64,000 nt of DNA from Parahaliea mediterranea. Its GTDB lineage: Bacteria > Pseudomonadota > Gammaproteobacteria > Pseudomonadales > Halieaceae. The translations under genes were made by a program, and so were the position numbers. A model generated the notes under the pieces. The model saw only the letters and a list, made by a program, of their open reading frames with translations. It was not told where the DNA came from and ran no database searches. Location of the stretch: contig NZ_JAFKCZ010000005.1 in NCBI RefSeq assembly GCF_017255185.1, forward strand, positions 248,001 through 312,000. The letters are read 5' to 3'. Shown here in pieces: positions 54,692-64,000 of this stretch. Every line of letters begins with the position of its first letter. Position 1 is the stretch's first letter.

Positions 54692-55227
54692 AACATCCCC
54701 GTTTCCAGCTGCGCTTCCTCGGACATCATCTCCCGGCTCCAGGGCGGGTCGAACACCAGTTCCACCTGCACGCTATTGACGTGGGGCACCAGCGCCACCC
54801 GGTGCTTGACGTCGCCCACCAGCACCGGGCCCATGCCGCAGCCGGGGGCGGTGAGGGTCATGTGGATGCCGACACGGCCGGCGTCCTGGTCGATGTCCAG
54901 CTTGTAGATCAGGCCCAGGTTCACCAGGTCCACCGGCACTTCCGGGTCGTAGACCGTGTGCAGCGCTTCCCATACCTGGTCTTCACTGATGCGGCCGTCC
55001 GCCGGTGGCTCGAAGGCCAGCTCCAGGGGTTCCAGGCCCAGGGCGTCGGCGTCGGTGCCGTCCACCCGCACCATGTTGCCGTTGTGGATTACGGTGTAGT
55101 TACCGCCCAGCGACTGGGTCAGGGTCACGAAGGTATGGGCGGGTATGGTCACGGCGTCGCCCACCGGGACCAGCCGGCCGGGGCAGTCCCGCCGGGTGGT
55201 CAGCATTGTGCGTTCCTGGGCACTCAT
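54688..55227 (-). CDS. sufT: SufT, Fe-S cluster assembly auxiliary protein
   Basis: The 179-residue protein has a C-terminal DUF59/MIP18 domain (about 80-175) with VYDPEVPVDLVNLGLIY and a conserved cysteine in TAPGCGMG. SufT helps Fe-S maturation under high demand. The start at 55227 avoids a long overlap with the upstream sufA, though the frame is open further. Confidence 0.85.
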   Translation of the reverse strand: MSAQERTMLTTRRDCPGRLVPVGDAVTIPAHTFVTLTQSLGGNYTVIHNGNMVRVDGTDADALGLEPLELAFEPPADGRISEDQVWEALHTVYDPEVPVDLVNLGLIYKLDIDQDAGRVGIHMTLTAPGCGMGPVLVGDVKHRVALVPHVNSVQVELVFDPPWSREMMSEEAQLETGMF

Positions 55228-55246
55228 GGTCTTGGTCGGCCCTCGC

Positions 55247-55603
55247 TTAATTGACGCTGAAGCTTTCACCGCAGCCACAGGCGGCGGTGACGTTCGGGTT
55301 GAGAAACTTGATGGTGCGGTTGATGCCTTCCTTTTCGTAGGCGATCTCGGTGCCCTGCAGTACCGGCAACGAGGCGCGGTCGATGTACAGCTCCACGCCG
55401 TTGTCCAGGGCCATGACCAGGTCGCCTTCCTCGCCGTGCTCCACCTCGTCCATCACGTACATGTAGCCGGTGCAGCCGCTTTCCTTGACGCTGATGCGCA
55501 CGCCGCGGCCGCCCTTCTGCGCGAGCTGCTTCTTCAGGTGGCTGGCGGCGGCCTCCGACACGCGGATGGCGTCGCGGCTGGCATCAAAGGTCTCTACTGA
55601 CAT
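55247..55603 (-). CDS. sufA: SufA, A-type Fe-S carrier
   Basis: The 118-residue HesB/IscA-type carrier has the conserved cysteines in ESGCTGY (about residue 44) and ACGCGESF (about 108-110). It delivers assembled clusters to apoproteins. It is separated from sufS by a 148-bp spacer full of hairpins and runs into sufT, whose start is 19 bp after its stop. Confidence 0.92.
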   Translation of the reverse strand: MSVETFDASRDAIRVSEAAASHLKKQLAQKGGRGVRISVKESGCTGYMYVMDEVEHGEEGDLVMALDNGVELYIDRASLPVLQGTEIAYEKEGINRTIKFLNPNVTAACGCGESFSVN

Positions 55604-55624
55604 GTAATAACTCCTCCGAATCCA

Positions 55625-55749
55625 GGGGGCACACGGATGTGTCCCCGCCGGCTATGCCGGCGCGAGCCCGGGAAATCCAAGCAGATGCACACATCTGCGC
55701 CGGGATTTCCCGGGCGATGATTTCACCGATCGGGAGATCGGTGAAATCA
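55625..55749 (-). promoter_or_regulatory. Row of strong hairpins in the sufS-sufA spacer
   Basis: Four inverted repeats fill the gap. A GGGGCACA/TGTGTCCCC stem (one bulge, near 55625-55645) and CGCCGGC-TAT-GCCGGCG (about 55647-55663) come first. A long hairpin at 55667-55714 has 12-bp (CCCGGGAAATCC) and 7-bp (GCAGATG) arms, and a perfect 13-bp stem at 55718-55749 has arm TGATTTCACCGAT. None is followed by a clear T-run. They may modulate sufA expression by mRNA processing, stability or partial termination. Confidence 0.7.
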
Positions 55750-55751
55750 CT

Positions 55752-56999
55752 CTATGTAAAAAGCCGCTTCGCTTTGTGGATACCCTCGAACAGCCGCTCC
55801 ACTTCCTCCGCCGTGTTGTACAGGGCGTAGGAGGCGCGCACCGTGCCGGGCACACTGTAGAAGTCCATCAACGGCTGGGCGCAGTGGTGGCCGGTGCGCA
55901 CCGCGACACCTTGCTGGTCCAGCAGCATGCCCAGGTCCGAGGGGTGCACCCCGTCGAGCACGAAGCTGAAGATGCCGATGGAGCGCGCCGGGCTGCCGAT
56001 GCGGCGCAGGCCGTCCACCTCGCTGGCCAGTTCGATCGAGCGCTCCAGCAGGGCCAGCTCGTGGGTCGCGGCGGCGGCCATGTCGACCCCGCGCAAATAG
56101 TCGATGGCGGCGGCCAGGCCGATGGCTCCACAGATATTGGGGGTGCCGGCCTCGAATTTAAAGGGCAGGCTATTGAAGGTGGTGCCGGCGAAGCTGACGG
56201 TCTCGATCATCTCGCCGCCGCCCAAAAAGGGCGGCATGGCCTCCAGCAGCTCCTCCTTGCCCCAGAGGCCGCCGATACCGGTGGGCCCGAACAGCTTGTG
56301 GCCGGAAAAGGCGTAGAAGTCACAGTCCAGGGCCGCCACGTCCACCGGGAAGTGGGCGATGGCCTGGGCGCCGTCCAGCAGCACCCGGGCGCCCACGGCG
56401 TGGGCCTTGTCGATGATTTCCGCAACCGGGTTCACGGTGCCGAGAGCGTTGGATACGTGGTTCACCGCGACCATCTTGACGCGCTCGTCCAGCAGCGTCT
56501 CGAAGGCGGCCAAGTCGATATCGCCGGCCTCGGTGATCGGCACCGGCACCACCTCCGCGCCGGTGGCGCCGCACACCAGTTGCCAGGGCACGATGTTCGC
56601 ATGGTGCTCCAGGTAGGGCACCAGCACGCGATCGCCCGGCCCCAGGTTCTCCCGGCCCCAGCTGTGGGCCACCAGGTTCACCGCCTCGGTGGTGCCGCGC
56701 ACCCAGATCAACTGGTGCGCGGCGGGGCTGTTGATAAAGCGCGCCACGGTCTCCCGGGCCTGTTCGAAGGCCGCGGTGGCGCGGTCCGACAGGGCGTGGG
56801 CGCCGCGGTGTACATTGGCGTTGTCGCGGCGGTAGTAGTTGGCGATCGCCTCGATCACCTGCTCCGGCTTTTGCGTGGTGGCGGCGTTGTCCAGGTAGAC
56901 CAGCGGGTGCCCATTCACCTCCTGATGCAGGATGGGGAAGTCGGCGCGGATCGCCTGGGCATCAAAGGCCGGGCGTGTTGCGGGAGCCATGCTACTCAT
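55752..56999 (-). CDS. sufS: SufS, cysteine desulfurase (class II)
   Basis: This PLP enzyme provides sulfur from cysteine. The 415-residue protein shows the PLP lysine in SGHKLFGPTGIG (about residue 234) and the active cysteine in RTGHHCAQPLMDFY (about 372), as in SufS/CsdA. It overlaps the sufD stop by 8 bp. Confidence 0.94.
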   Translation of the reverse strand: MSSMAPATRPAFDAQAIRADFPILHQEVNGHPLVYLDNAATTQKPEQVIEAIANYYRRDNANVHRGAHALSDRATAAFEQARETVARFINSPAAHQLIWVRGTTEAVNLVAHSWGRENLGPGDRVLVPYLEHHANIVPWQLVCGATGAEVVPVPITEAGDIDLAAFETLLDERVKMVAVNHVSNALGTVNPVAEIIDKAHAVGARVLLDGAQAIAHFPVDVAALDCDFYAFSGHKLFGPTGIGGLWGKEELLEAMPPFLGGGEMIETVSFAGTTFNSLPFKFEAGTPNICGAIGLAAAIDYLRGVDMAAAATHELALLERSIELASEVDGLRRIGSPARSIGIFSFVLDGVHPSDLGMLLDQQGVAVRTGHHCAQPLMDFYSVPGTVRASYALYNTAEEVERLFEGIHKAKRLFT

Positions 57000-58308
57000 C
57001 GCCGTCTTCCAGGATGTGCCGGGTGAGTTTGGGGTTGCGGGCGAAGCGCCGCGCCAGCATCGGCTTGAGGAAATCGTGCACCGCCGCGCAGTGCACGCTC
57101 TCCACCAGCTCGTTGATGAAGCCGTAGCTGAGCATGACCTCGGCCTCGTCCCGGGGCACGCCGCGGGTGCGCAGGTAGTGCAGGGTGGCCGGGTCCATCT
57201 GCGCCACCGTGGCGCCGTGGGCGCACTGCACGTCGTCGGCGTAGATCTCCAGCTCCGGCTTGGTGTTGACCTCCGCCTGGTGGCTGGTCAGCAGGTTCTT
57301 GTTGGACAGTTCCGCCCGGGTCTTTTGCGCCTGCGGGTGGATGTGGATACGGCCGTTGAAAATCGCGCTGGCGGAGTCGCCGATGATGCCGCGGAAGGTC
57401 TCGTTGCTGGTGCAGTGCGGCACCGCGTGCTCGATACAGGTGTGGTAGTCCACCTGCTCCTCGCCGCGGGGCAGGTAGATACCGTTCAGCTCGCAGTGGG
57501 CGCCCTGGCCGCGGTGTTCCACCACCAGGTCGATGCGCTTGAGGCGGCTGCCCAGGGCCAGGTGGAAACCGTTCAGGGTGGCGTTGGCCGCCAGCGTCGC
57601 GTGCACGCCGCCGATGTGTACCGCCTCGCCCTGTTCCAGGTGCAGGCGGCAGTGGTCCAGGCGCGCGCCGTCGGCCAGCAGCAGTTCGCTGATGCCGTTG
57701 GTGAAGGCGGTGCCGCCGGTGGCGGTGTTGGCGAAGCTCTCGACCACGGTGGCCTGGCTGTTGGCGCCCATCCGTACCAGCAGGCGCTGGGTTACGCTCA
57801 GGGCGTCCACCTGGCCGCTGGTGAGCCACACCAGGTGGATGGGCTGCTCGATCACCGCGCCGGGGTCCACCTGCAGGAACACCCCGTCGGCCAGGGTGGC
57901 CTCGTTGAGGGAGGCGAACAGGTGGCGGCCGGTGTTGACCGCGCGGCCCAGGTGCTCGCGAATGGCCTCGGCCTGGTCGCTATCCGCCTCGGCGAAGCGC
58001 AGCAGGCGGGCGCCTTCGGGCAGTTCCAGACGGGACAAATCCTCGCGGTAGCCGCCGTCGGTGAACACCAGCAGGCTGCCCGGCAGGTCCGGGTAGCTGA
58101 CATTGGACAGTTGCGGCGCGCTGCCGCTCAGCGGGGCGATGAATTTCTGCTGCAGCGGCTGCAGGTTGGTGTACTTCCAGTCCTCGGTCTTGCGCGTGGG
58201 CATGGGGCTGCCCTGCCACACGGCCTGGCCGCGGGCGTGGATGTCCGCCAGCCACGGCGGCGCGGTTTTCGCCGCGGCCTCCTGGGGCTGTTGCATGAAG
58301 TCGCTCAT
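56992..58308 (-). CDS. sufD: SufD, Fe-S scaffold complex subunit
   Basis: SufD forms the SufBC2D scaffold. The 438-residue protein has the beta-helix core and the C-terminal SufB/SufD stretch TRGVPRDEAEVMLSYGFINE. The ATG at 58308 overlaps the sufC stop, so they are coupled. A longer open frame upstream lies within sufC and is not used. Confidence 0.93.
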   Translation of the reverse strand: MSDFMQQPQEAAAKTAPPWLADIHARGQAVWQGSPMPTRKTEDWKYTNLQPLQQKFIAPLSGSAPQLSNVSYPDLPGSLLVFTDGGYREDLSRLELPEGARLLRFAEADSDQAEAIREHLGRAVNTGRHLFASLNEATLADGVFLQVDPGAVIEQPIHLVWLTSGQVDALSVTQRLLVRMGANSQATVVESFANTATGGTAFTNGISELLLADGARLDHCRLHLEQGEAVHIGGVHATLAANATLNGFHLALGSRLKRIDLVVEHRGQGAHCELNGIYLPRGEEQVDYHTCIEHAVPHCTSNETFRGIIGDSASAIFNGRIHIHPQAQKTRAELSNKNLLTSHQAEVNTKPELEIYADDVQCAHGATVAQMDPATLHYLRTRGVPRDEAEVMLSYGFINELVESVHCAAVHDFLKPMLARRFARNPKLTRHILEDGDE

Positions 58309-59054
58309 CAGGCCGCGTCCTCCAGCCAGGCGTAGCCTTTCTCTTCCAGTTCCAGGGCCAGGGACTTGTCGCCGGACTTGACGATGCGCCCGCCGGCCAG
58401 CACGTGCACGTGGTCGGGCTCGATGTAGTTGAGCAGGCGCTGGTAGTGGGTCACCAGCACGAAGGAGCGCCCGGCGTCGCGCATGGCGTTGACGCCCTTG
58501 GCCACCACTTGCAGGGCGTCGATGTCCAGGCCCGAGTCGGTCTCGTCGAGGATGCACAGCTTGGGTTCCAGCAGCATCATCTGCATCAGCTCGTTGCGTT
58601 TCTTCTCGCCGCCGGAGAAGCCCTCGTTGACGCCGCGCTTGAGGAAGCTCTGGTCCAGGTCCACCTGTTTGCAGATCTCGCGGGCCTTCTTCATGAAGCC
58701 CACGCTGTCGATGGCTTCAAGGCCGCGGGCCTCGCGCACCGCGTCCACCGCCGCCTTGAGGAATTCCATGTTGCTCACCCCGGGAATTTCCACCGGGTAC
58801 TGGAAGGCCAGGAACAGGCCCAGGTGGGCGCGCTCCTCGGTTTCCAGGGCCAGCAGGTCCTGCCCCAGCAGGGTGGCGGTGCCGGCGGTCACCTGGTAGC
58901 CGGGGCGCCCGGCCAGCACGTGGCCCAGGGTGCTCTTGCCGGAGCCGTTGGGGCCCATGATGGCGTGCACCTCGCCGGGTTGCACGGCGAGGTTGAGGCC
59001 CTTGAGGATGTCCTTGTCTTCCACGCGGGCGTGGAGGTTGTCGATCTTCAGCAT
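58308..59054 (-). CDS. sufC: SufC, ATPase of the Fe-S scaffold
   Basis: The 248-residue ABC-type ATPase has Walker A GPNGSGKST (about 35-43), signature FSGGEKKRNELMQ and Walker B CILDETDSGLD. It powers the SufBC2D scaffold in the cytoplasm. It lies 31 bp after sufB. Confidence 0.95.
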   Translation of the reverse strand: MLKIDNLHARVEDKDILKGLNLAVQPGEVHAIMGPNGSGKSTLGHVLAGRPGYQVTAGTATLLGQDLLALETEERAHLGLFLAFQYPVEIPGVSNMEFLKAAVDAVREARGLEAIDSVGFMKKAREICKQVDLDQSFLKRGVNEGFSGGEKKRNELMQMMLLEPKLCILDETDSGLDIDALQVVAKGVNAMRDAGRSFVLVTHYQRLLNYIEPDHVHVLAGGRIVKSGDKSLALELEEKGYAWLEDAA

Positions 59055-59085
59055 GTCTGTCTCTCTTCAAATAGTGTGAGCAGGC

Positions 59086-60525
<1,440 letters not shown>

Positions 60526-60570
60526 AGTGTGTGACCTGTAAGTTGACTGGGCGGCCCCGGGCGGCGGGGG

Positions 60571-61062
60571 CTAGGCCTGTTCCAAATCGGTGATGAGGTC
60601 CGCCTTGATCGTGTCGGCGGGCGCGGTGCGCTCCTCCTGCTGCCGGGCGATGTCCCGGATTTCCCGGCGCTCCACCAGGTCGGACAGGGAGATGCCCAAC
60701 AGGAAGTCGTGGATCTGGTCGCTGAGGTTCATCCACAGGTGGTGGGTGAGGCAGGTGCTGCCCTTCTGGCAGTCGCCCTTGCCGTGACAGCGGGTGGCGT
60801 CGGTGCTCTCGTTCACCGCCTCGATCACCTCGGCGACGCTGATCTCCCCGGCGGACTTGCCCAGGTGGTAGCCGCCGCCGGGGCCGCGCACGCTGCGCAC
60901 CAGCCCGCCCCGGCGCAGCTGCGAGAACAGCTGCTCGAGGTAGGACAGGGAGATATCCTGGCGCGCGGAAATGCCGGCCAGGGGAATGGGGCCCTGCCCT
61001 TCGTGCAGCGCCAGGTCGAGCATGGAGGTGACGGCGTAGCGGCCGCGGGTGGTTAATCGCAT
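60571..61062 (-). CDS. iscR: IscR, Fe-S cluster-sensing Rrf2 regulator
   Basis: The 163-residue protein matches E. coli IscR in length and in all four cluster ligands: C92, C98, C104 and H107. The ATG at 61062 begins the standard [20 protein letters not shown]. It heads the suf operon, and an IscR-type site overlaps its promoter, so it should repress the operon when clusters are plentiful and allow expression during iron shortage or oxidative/NO stress. Confidence 0.94.
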   Translation of the reverse strand: MRLTTRGRYAVTSMLDLALHEGQGPIPLAGISARQDISLSYLEQLFSQLRRGGLVRSVRGPGGGYHLGKSAGEISVAEVIEAVNESTDATRCHGKGDCQKGSTCLTHHLWMNLSDQIHDFLLGISLSDLVERREIRDIARQQEERTAPADTIKADLITDLEQA

Positions 61063-61107
61063 GGCTGGTCGGCGCCCGAAGGCGAGGGATCCCGATTGAG
61101 TCTGTTC

Positions 61108-61146
61108 ATACCTGACTATTTTAGTCGAGTATAAAACCCCGCGCAA
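61108..61146 (-). promoter_or_regulatory. iscR-suf promoter with type 1 IscR box
   Basis: The 25 bases at 61108-61132 fit every position of the type 1 IscR consensus as I know it, with half-sites ATACTCGACT and AGTCAGGTAT on the minus strand. The -10 TAAAAT (61118-61123) lies inside the box, and TTGCGC (61141-61146) is the -35 with a 17-bp spacer. This predicts autorepression by holo-IscR. Confidence 0.88.
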
Positions 61147-61229
61147 TACTCGGGTATTCCGCCGCCCGCAAAGGGCGGGCTCTCGATGCGGCAGGGGGAA
61201 GGGTATCTCCCGCCTTGGGGGGCCATGCA

Positions 61230-61622
61230 TTGCGCCTTGGTCGAATGAATTCGACCCTACAGGGTTCGGGTTTATTCCCTGTGGGGCGCGATGCATTGCG
61301 TCGCTTTTTGGTCGAATGAATTCGACCCTGCAGGGTTCGGGTTTATTCCCTGTGGGGCGCTATGCATGCGTCGCTTTTTGGTCGAATGAATTCGACCCTA
61401 CAGGGTTCGGGTTTATCCCCTGTGGGGCGCCATGCATTGCGTCGCTTTTTGGTCGAATGAATTCGACCCTACAGGGTTCGGGTTTATCCCCTGTGGGGCG
61501 CTATGCATGCGTCGTTTTTTTGGTCGAATGAATTCGACCCTACAGGGCTCGGGTTTATTCCCTGTGGGGCGCCATGTATTGCGTCGCTTTTTGGTCGAAT
61601 GAATTCGACCCTACAGGGTGTG
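61230..61622. repeat. Palindromic repeat array, six units of about 71 bp
   Basis: GGTCGAATGAATTCGACC occurs at about 61239, 61310, 61380, 61451, 61522 and 61593. Between copies is a conserved CCCTACAGGG...CCCTGTGGGGCG...GCGTCGCTTTTT spacer that is nearly identical in all units. Read on the opposite strand, the core equals that of the 2355-2712 array, but the second hairpin differs. It lies between iscR's upstream region and the end of the last TonB receptor gene. Confidence 0.9.
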
Positions 61623-61663
61623 GGGCGTGAATGGCCGCGGGGTGTGGGTTGTTCATTACAACG

Positions 61664-61697
61664 AAAAAGGGCCGGGCTGTAGTTCAGCCCGGCCCTT
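61664..61697 (-). terminator. Intrinsic terminator of the right-edge TonB receptor
   Basis: AAGGGCCGGGCTG (61667-61679), a 5-base loop and CAGCCCGGCCCTT form a perfect 13-bp stem followed, on the minus strand, by T residues. It lies 20 bp beyond the receptor stop. Confidence 0.9.
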
Positions 61698-61716
61698 GTT
61701 CCGTGCGCGCCGCGCC

Positions 61717-64000
61717 TCAGAAATGGAAGCGGGCGCTCAGGCCGAAGGTCCGGGGCGTGCTGACAATGGCGTTGGCCCGGGGACCCCAGAGCTCCGCGGA
61801 GTCGGCGGCGGTGAGTCCGCGCTCGTCGGCGACATTGTTGACGAAGGCGCGCAGGCTCCACTGGTCGGCGTTCAGGTTGAGGCCGGCGTTGACCAGCCAG
61901 AAGCCGTCCAGGGTGACCTTGGAGGTTTCCAGGCTGGATTCGGCATCGCTGCGGTAGGAGGCGTTGACACCGTAGACCAGCTCCCAGCCGTTGGCCAGGT
62001 CCTGGAAGTAGTTGGCGCCCAGGTACAGGGTGTGCTCGCTGGCGCCGGGCAGGGCGACGCCGGGCTCCACCGCGACAAAGGACGTGCCGTCGGCGATGAA
62101 CTCCAGCAGGGTGGGGGACAGGGACTTCAGCTCGGTGTCGTTGTAAGTGTAGCTAGTGCGAATTTCCAGGTTGTCGCTGAGGTGGCCGCTGAACTCCGCC
62201 TCCACGCCGCGGGACTGGGCCTCGCCGACGTTCACCACGCACAGCAGCCCGAGCCCGGTGCAGGACAGGTTGGACTGCATGTTGTCCCAGTCGATGTCGT
62301 ACAGCGCCAGGGAGTAGCGGTAGCGCCCCGCCAGGCTGCCCTTGACGCCGACTTCCAGGTTCTCGGTGGTGTCGGGCTCGTAGAGGAAGGCCTTGTTGTT
62401 GATCGCCGCGCCGAAGGCCTCGTTGGGCAGGCCGTTGGCGCCGCCGCGGCGGAAGCCTTCCGACCACACCACGTAGAGGTTGGTGTCGTCGTTGAGGTAG
62501 TAGGAACTGTTGAACTTGAACAGCGAGTCCGAGTCCTCGGTGTCGAGGCTGCGCGCGGCGATGCCGCCGGGCACGAACTCCAGGCCGCCCACCTGGGTGG
62601 TCTCGAAGGTCTGGTCGTAGTAGCGCACGCCGCCGGTCACCTGCCACTGCTCGGTGATGTGCCAGGTCAGCTCGCCGAACAGGGCGCGGTCCTCGAAGGT
62701 GTTGTTCTGGTCCACCAGGTAGGCCTCGTCCTTGACGATGGGCACCGGGCCGTTGGAATCCTGCAAGCCGAACAGGGTGCCCAGGCCGCAGGGGTTGCCG
62801 CCGAAGGTGCCGGTCTCGATAAAACAGGCATTGGCGTAGTCGTCGTAGCCGTAGTAGTACTGGCGGGCCGACATCGCCGTGTCCTGCTCCATGTAAAACG
62901 CGCCCACCACCCAGTTGAAGGGGCCGTCCCCCTGGGATACCAGGCGCGCCTCGAACACGTCGCCTTCATCGTCGAAGGCGGATTTGTCCTCGATCAGCGG
63001 ACGCGGGCTGTTGCCGTAATAGGCTTCCCAGAAGCTGAACAGCTCGTAGAACCCGGTGAGATCGCGGGAGCCCTGGCCCTCGGACTGGTAGCGCGAGGCC
63101 GAGGCGGTAAAAGTGGCGAAGCCCATGTCGACGTCGACATCCAGGGCGAACACATCCACCTCCCGTTCGAAGGGCTCGGCGATCAGCGCGGCGTTTTTCA
63201 GCGAGTCCTCGCCAAACATCGCGTAGGAGTTCATCTGCGTGCCGCCCACGTCGTCGCTCTGGTGGTGGTAGCTCAGGTGGGCGGCCATCCTGTCGCTGGG
63301 CTGCCAGGCAGCTGCCAGGCGATAGCTTTCGGTCTCGGCGTCGTTGACCCCCTCGGCGTGTTCGAACACCGGCTGGCCGGCGTAGACATTGGCGGAGTCG
63401 TTGATCGGGTCGGTGGCGCCGTTGTCCAGCACCGGCGAGCCGTCGGGGTGGCGTCTGTAGCGCGCCACCTGGTCGATAAACCCGGCCTGCTCGGCGTAGC
63501 CGACGCTGGCGCGCAGGCCGAAGGTGTCGGTGACCGGCAGGTTCAGCATCAGGTCGCTCTCGTAATTGATGCCGTCGCCGTTCTTGGTTTGGCTCACGCC
63601 GCCGCTGAGCTCGCCGTAGAAGGCGCTGAGGTCGGGCTTGTTGTAGATGTAGCGTACCGAGCCGCCGAGGGAACCGGAGCCGTACAGGGTGCCCTGGGGC
63701 CCGCGCAACACTTCCACCCGCTCGATATCGCGCAGGCGCAGGTTGGCGAACAGGGGCGTTTCGTTGATGTAGGTGGAGACCACCGGGGCGGTTTGCATCG
63801 GGCCCTGGTTGCGCGACAGCACTTCCGAGTTGATGCCGCGGATGATGAGGTTGGCGTTGTTCACGCCGCTGCGCGGGCCCTGCTCGATGAAGTTGACCCC
63901 GGTGGTCACGCGGAACAGGTCCGCCGCGGAACTGATGCCCGCCTTGTTGAGGTCGTTGCCGGTCAGGGCGCTGATGTTGTAGGGCACGTCCTGTACCGAG
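61717..64000 (-). CDS. TonB-dependent receptor, 3' part (window edge)
   Basis: The gene continues past the right edge. The last bases still read SVQDVPYNIS, the normal TonB-box/plug entry, so the internal GTG at 63987 is not the start. The plug shows RGINSEVLSRNQGPMQTAPV and LRGPQGTLYGSGSLGGSVRYI; the barrel ends LSARFHF. About 760 residues are present. A perfect terminator hairpin follows. Confidence 0.9.
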   Translation of the reverse strand, partial: SVQDVPYNISALTGNDLNKAGISSAADLFRVTTGVNFIEQGPRSGVNNANLIIRGINSEVLSRNQGPMQTAPVVSTYINETPLFANLRLRDIERVEVLRGPQGTLYGSGSLGGSVRYIYNKPDLSAFYGELSGGVSQTKNGDGINYESDLMLNLPVTDTFGLRASVGYAEQAGFIDQVARYRRHPDGSPVLDNGATDPINDSANVYAGQPVFEHAEGVNDAETESYRLAAAWQPSDRMAAHLSYHHQSDDVGGTQMNSYAMFGEDSLKNAALIAEPFEREVDVFALDVDVDMGFATFTASASRYQSEGQGSRDLTGFYELFSFWEAYYGNSPRPLIEDKSAFDDEGDVFEARLVSQGDGPFNWVVGAFYMEQDTAMSARQYYYGYDDYANACFIETGTFGGNPCGLGTLFGLQDSNGPVPIVKDEAYLVDQNNTFEDRALFGELTWHITEQWQVTGGVRYYDQTFETTQVGGLEFVPGGIAARSLDTEDSDSLFKFNSSYYLNDDTNLYVVWSEGFRRGGANGLPNEAFGAAINNKAFLYEPDTTENLEVGVKGSLAGRYRYSLALYDIDWDNMQSNLSCTGLGLLCVVNVGEAQSRGVEAEFSGHLSDNLEIRTSYTYNDTELKSLSPTLLEFIADGTSFVAVEPGVALPGASEHTLYLGANYFQDLANGWELVYGVNASYRSDAESSLETSKVTLDGFWLVNAGLNLNADQWSLRAFVNNVADERGLTAADSAELWGPRANAIVSTPRTFGLSARFHF

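Noticed and set aside
61230-61622. CRISPR array or tandem protein repeat
   Set aside because: The intervening sequence is conserved between units, so there are no spacers, and the plus-strand frame that crosses it only reflects the repeat.
63987-64000. Treating 63987 as the start of the right-edge receptor
   Set aside because: The frame continues upstream with the normal SVQDVPYNIS plug entry, and no signal peptide is present after 63987.

Overview
The window looks like a chromosomal segment of a high-GC, aerobic or facultative marine gammaproteobacterium. I infer a Cellvibrionales/Halieaceae-like relative from five TonB-dependent receptors, a SUF operon headed by IscR, norCBQD with NsrR and NorR, a PEP-CTERM protein and organic-compound catabolism genes. 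The species is not identified.

Layout. (1) 1-4290: a carnitine-to-glycine-betaine module (carnitine dehydrogenase, 3-dehydrocarnitine cleavage enzyme, betainyl-CoA thioesterase, GlxA/AraC-type regulator), interrupted by a five-copy palindromic repeat array, with a lipoprotein esterase cut by the left edge. A BCCT transporter at 10946-12544 probably serves it. (2) 4287-9897: norC-norB-norQ-norD with nsrR upstream; the norC promoter carries an NsrR-like palindrome and an FNR/DNR-like box. (3) 10163-20153: LuxR regulator, BCCT transporter, TonB receptor, a coupled YqjD/YqjE/YqjK-like plus AI-2E-family membrane operon, and a marR-emrA-emrB efflux operon. (4) 20246-41170: an accessory region, AT-richer in its first part. 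It holds a tetR / PhyH dioxygenase / TonB receptor cassette bounded by near-identical 25-bp inverted repeats; an alkylsulfatase, GMC oxidoreductase and AraC regulator; a tetR / TonB receptor / Xaa-Pro dipeptidase / alpha-beta hydrolase / cyclophilin operon ending in a broken amidase and an IS3 remnant; an arylsulfatase; and a PEP-CTERM protein. (5) 41402-51197: ppnN, HPP protein, NhaC antiporter, TonB receptor, MmyB-like regulator, enoyl-CoA hydratase and a PaaK-like ligase. (6) 51215-54168: norR divergent from hmp, with three NorR sites and a sigma-54-type promoter between them. (7) 54251-61062: iscR-sufBCDS-sufA-sufT-sufE behind an IscR box that fits the type 1 consensus, then a second array of the same palindromic repeat family and a TonB receptor cut by the right edge.

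How the genes work together. Two NO-detoxification systems appear to have separate control: NO reductase under NsrR with an FNR/DNR-type activator, and flavohaemoglobin under NorR/sigma-54. The SUF operon repairs Fe-S clusters and would supply the NsrR and IscR sensors. The accessory cassettes share one design: a regulator with a clear operator, an outer-membrane receptor, and one to four enzymes. This suggests separate uptake-and-degradation modules for a PhyH substrate, sulfate esters or sterols, and possibly proline-containing peptides or amides. Those substrates are inferred, not shown.
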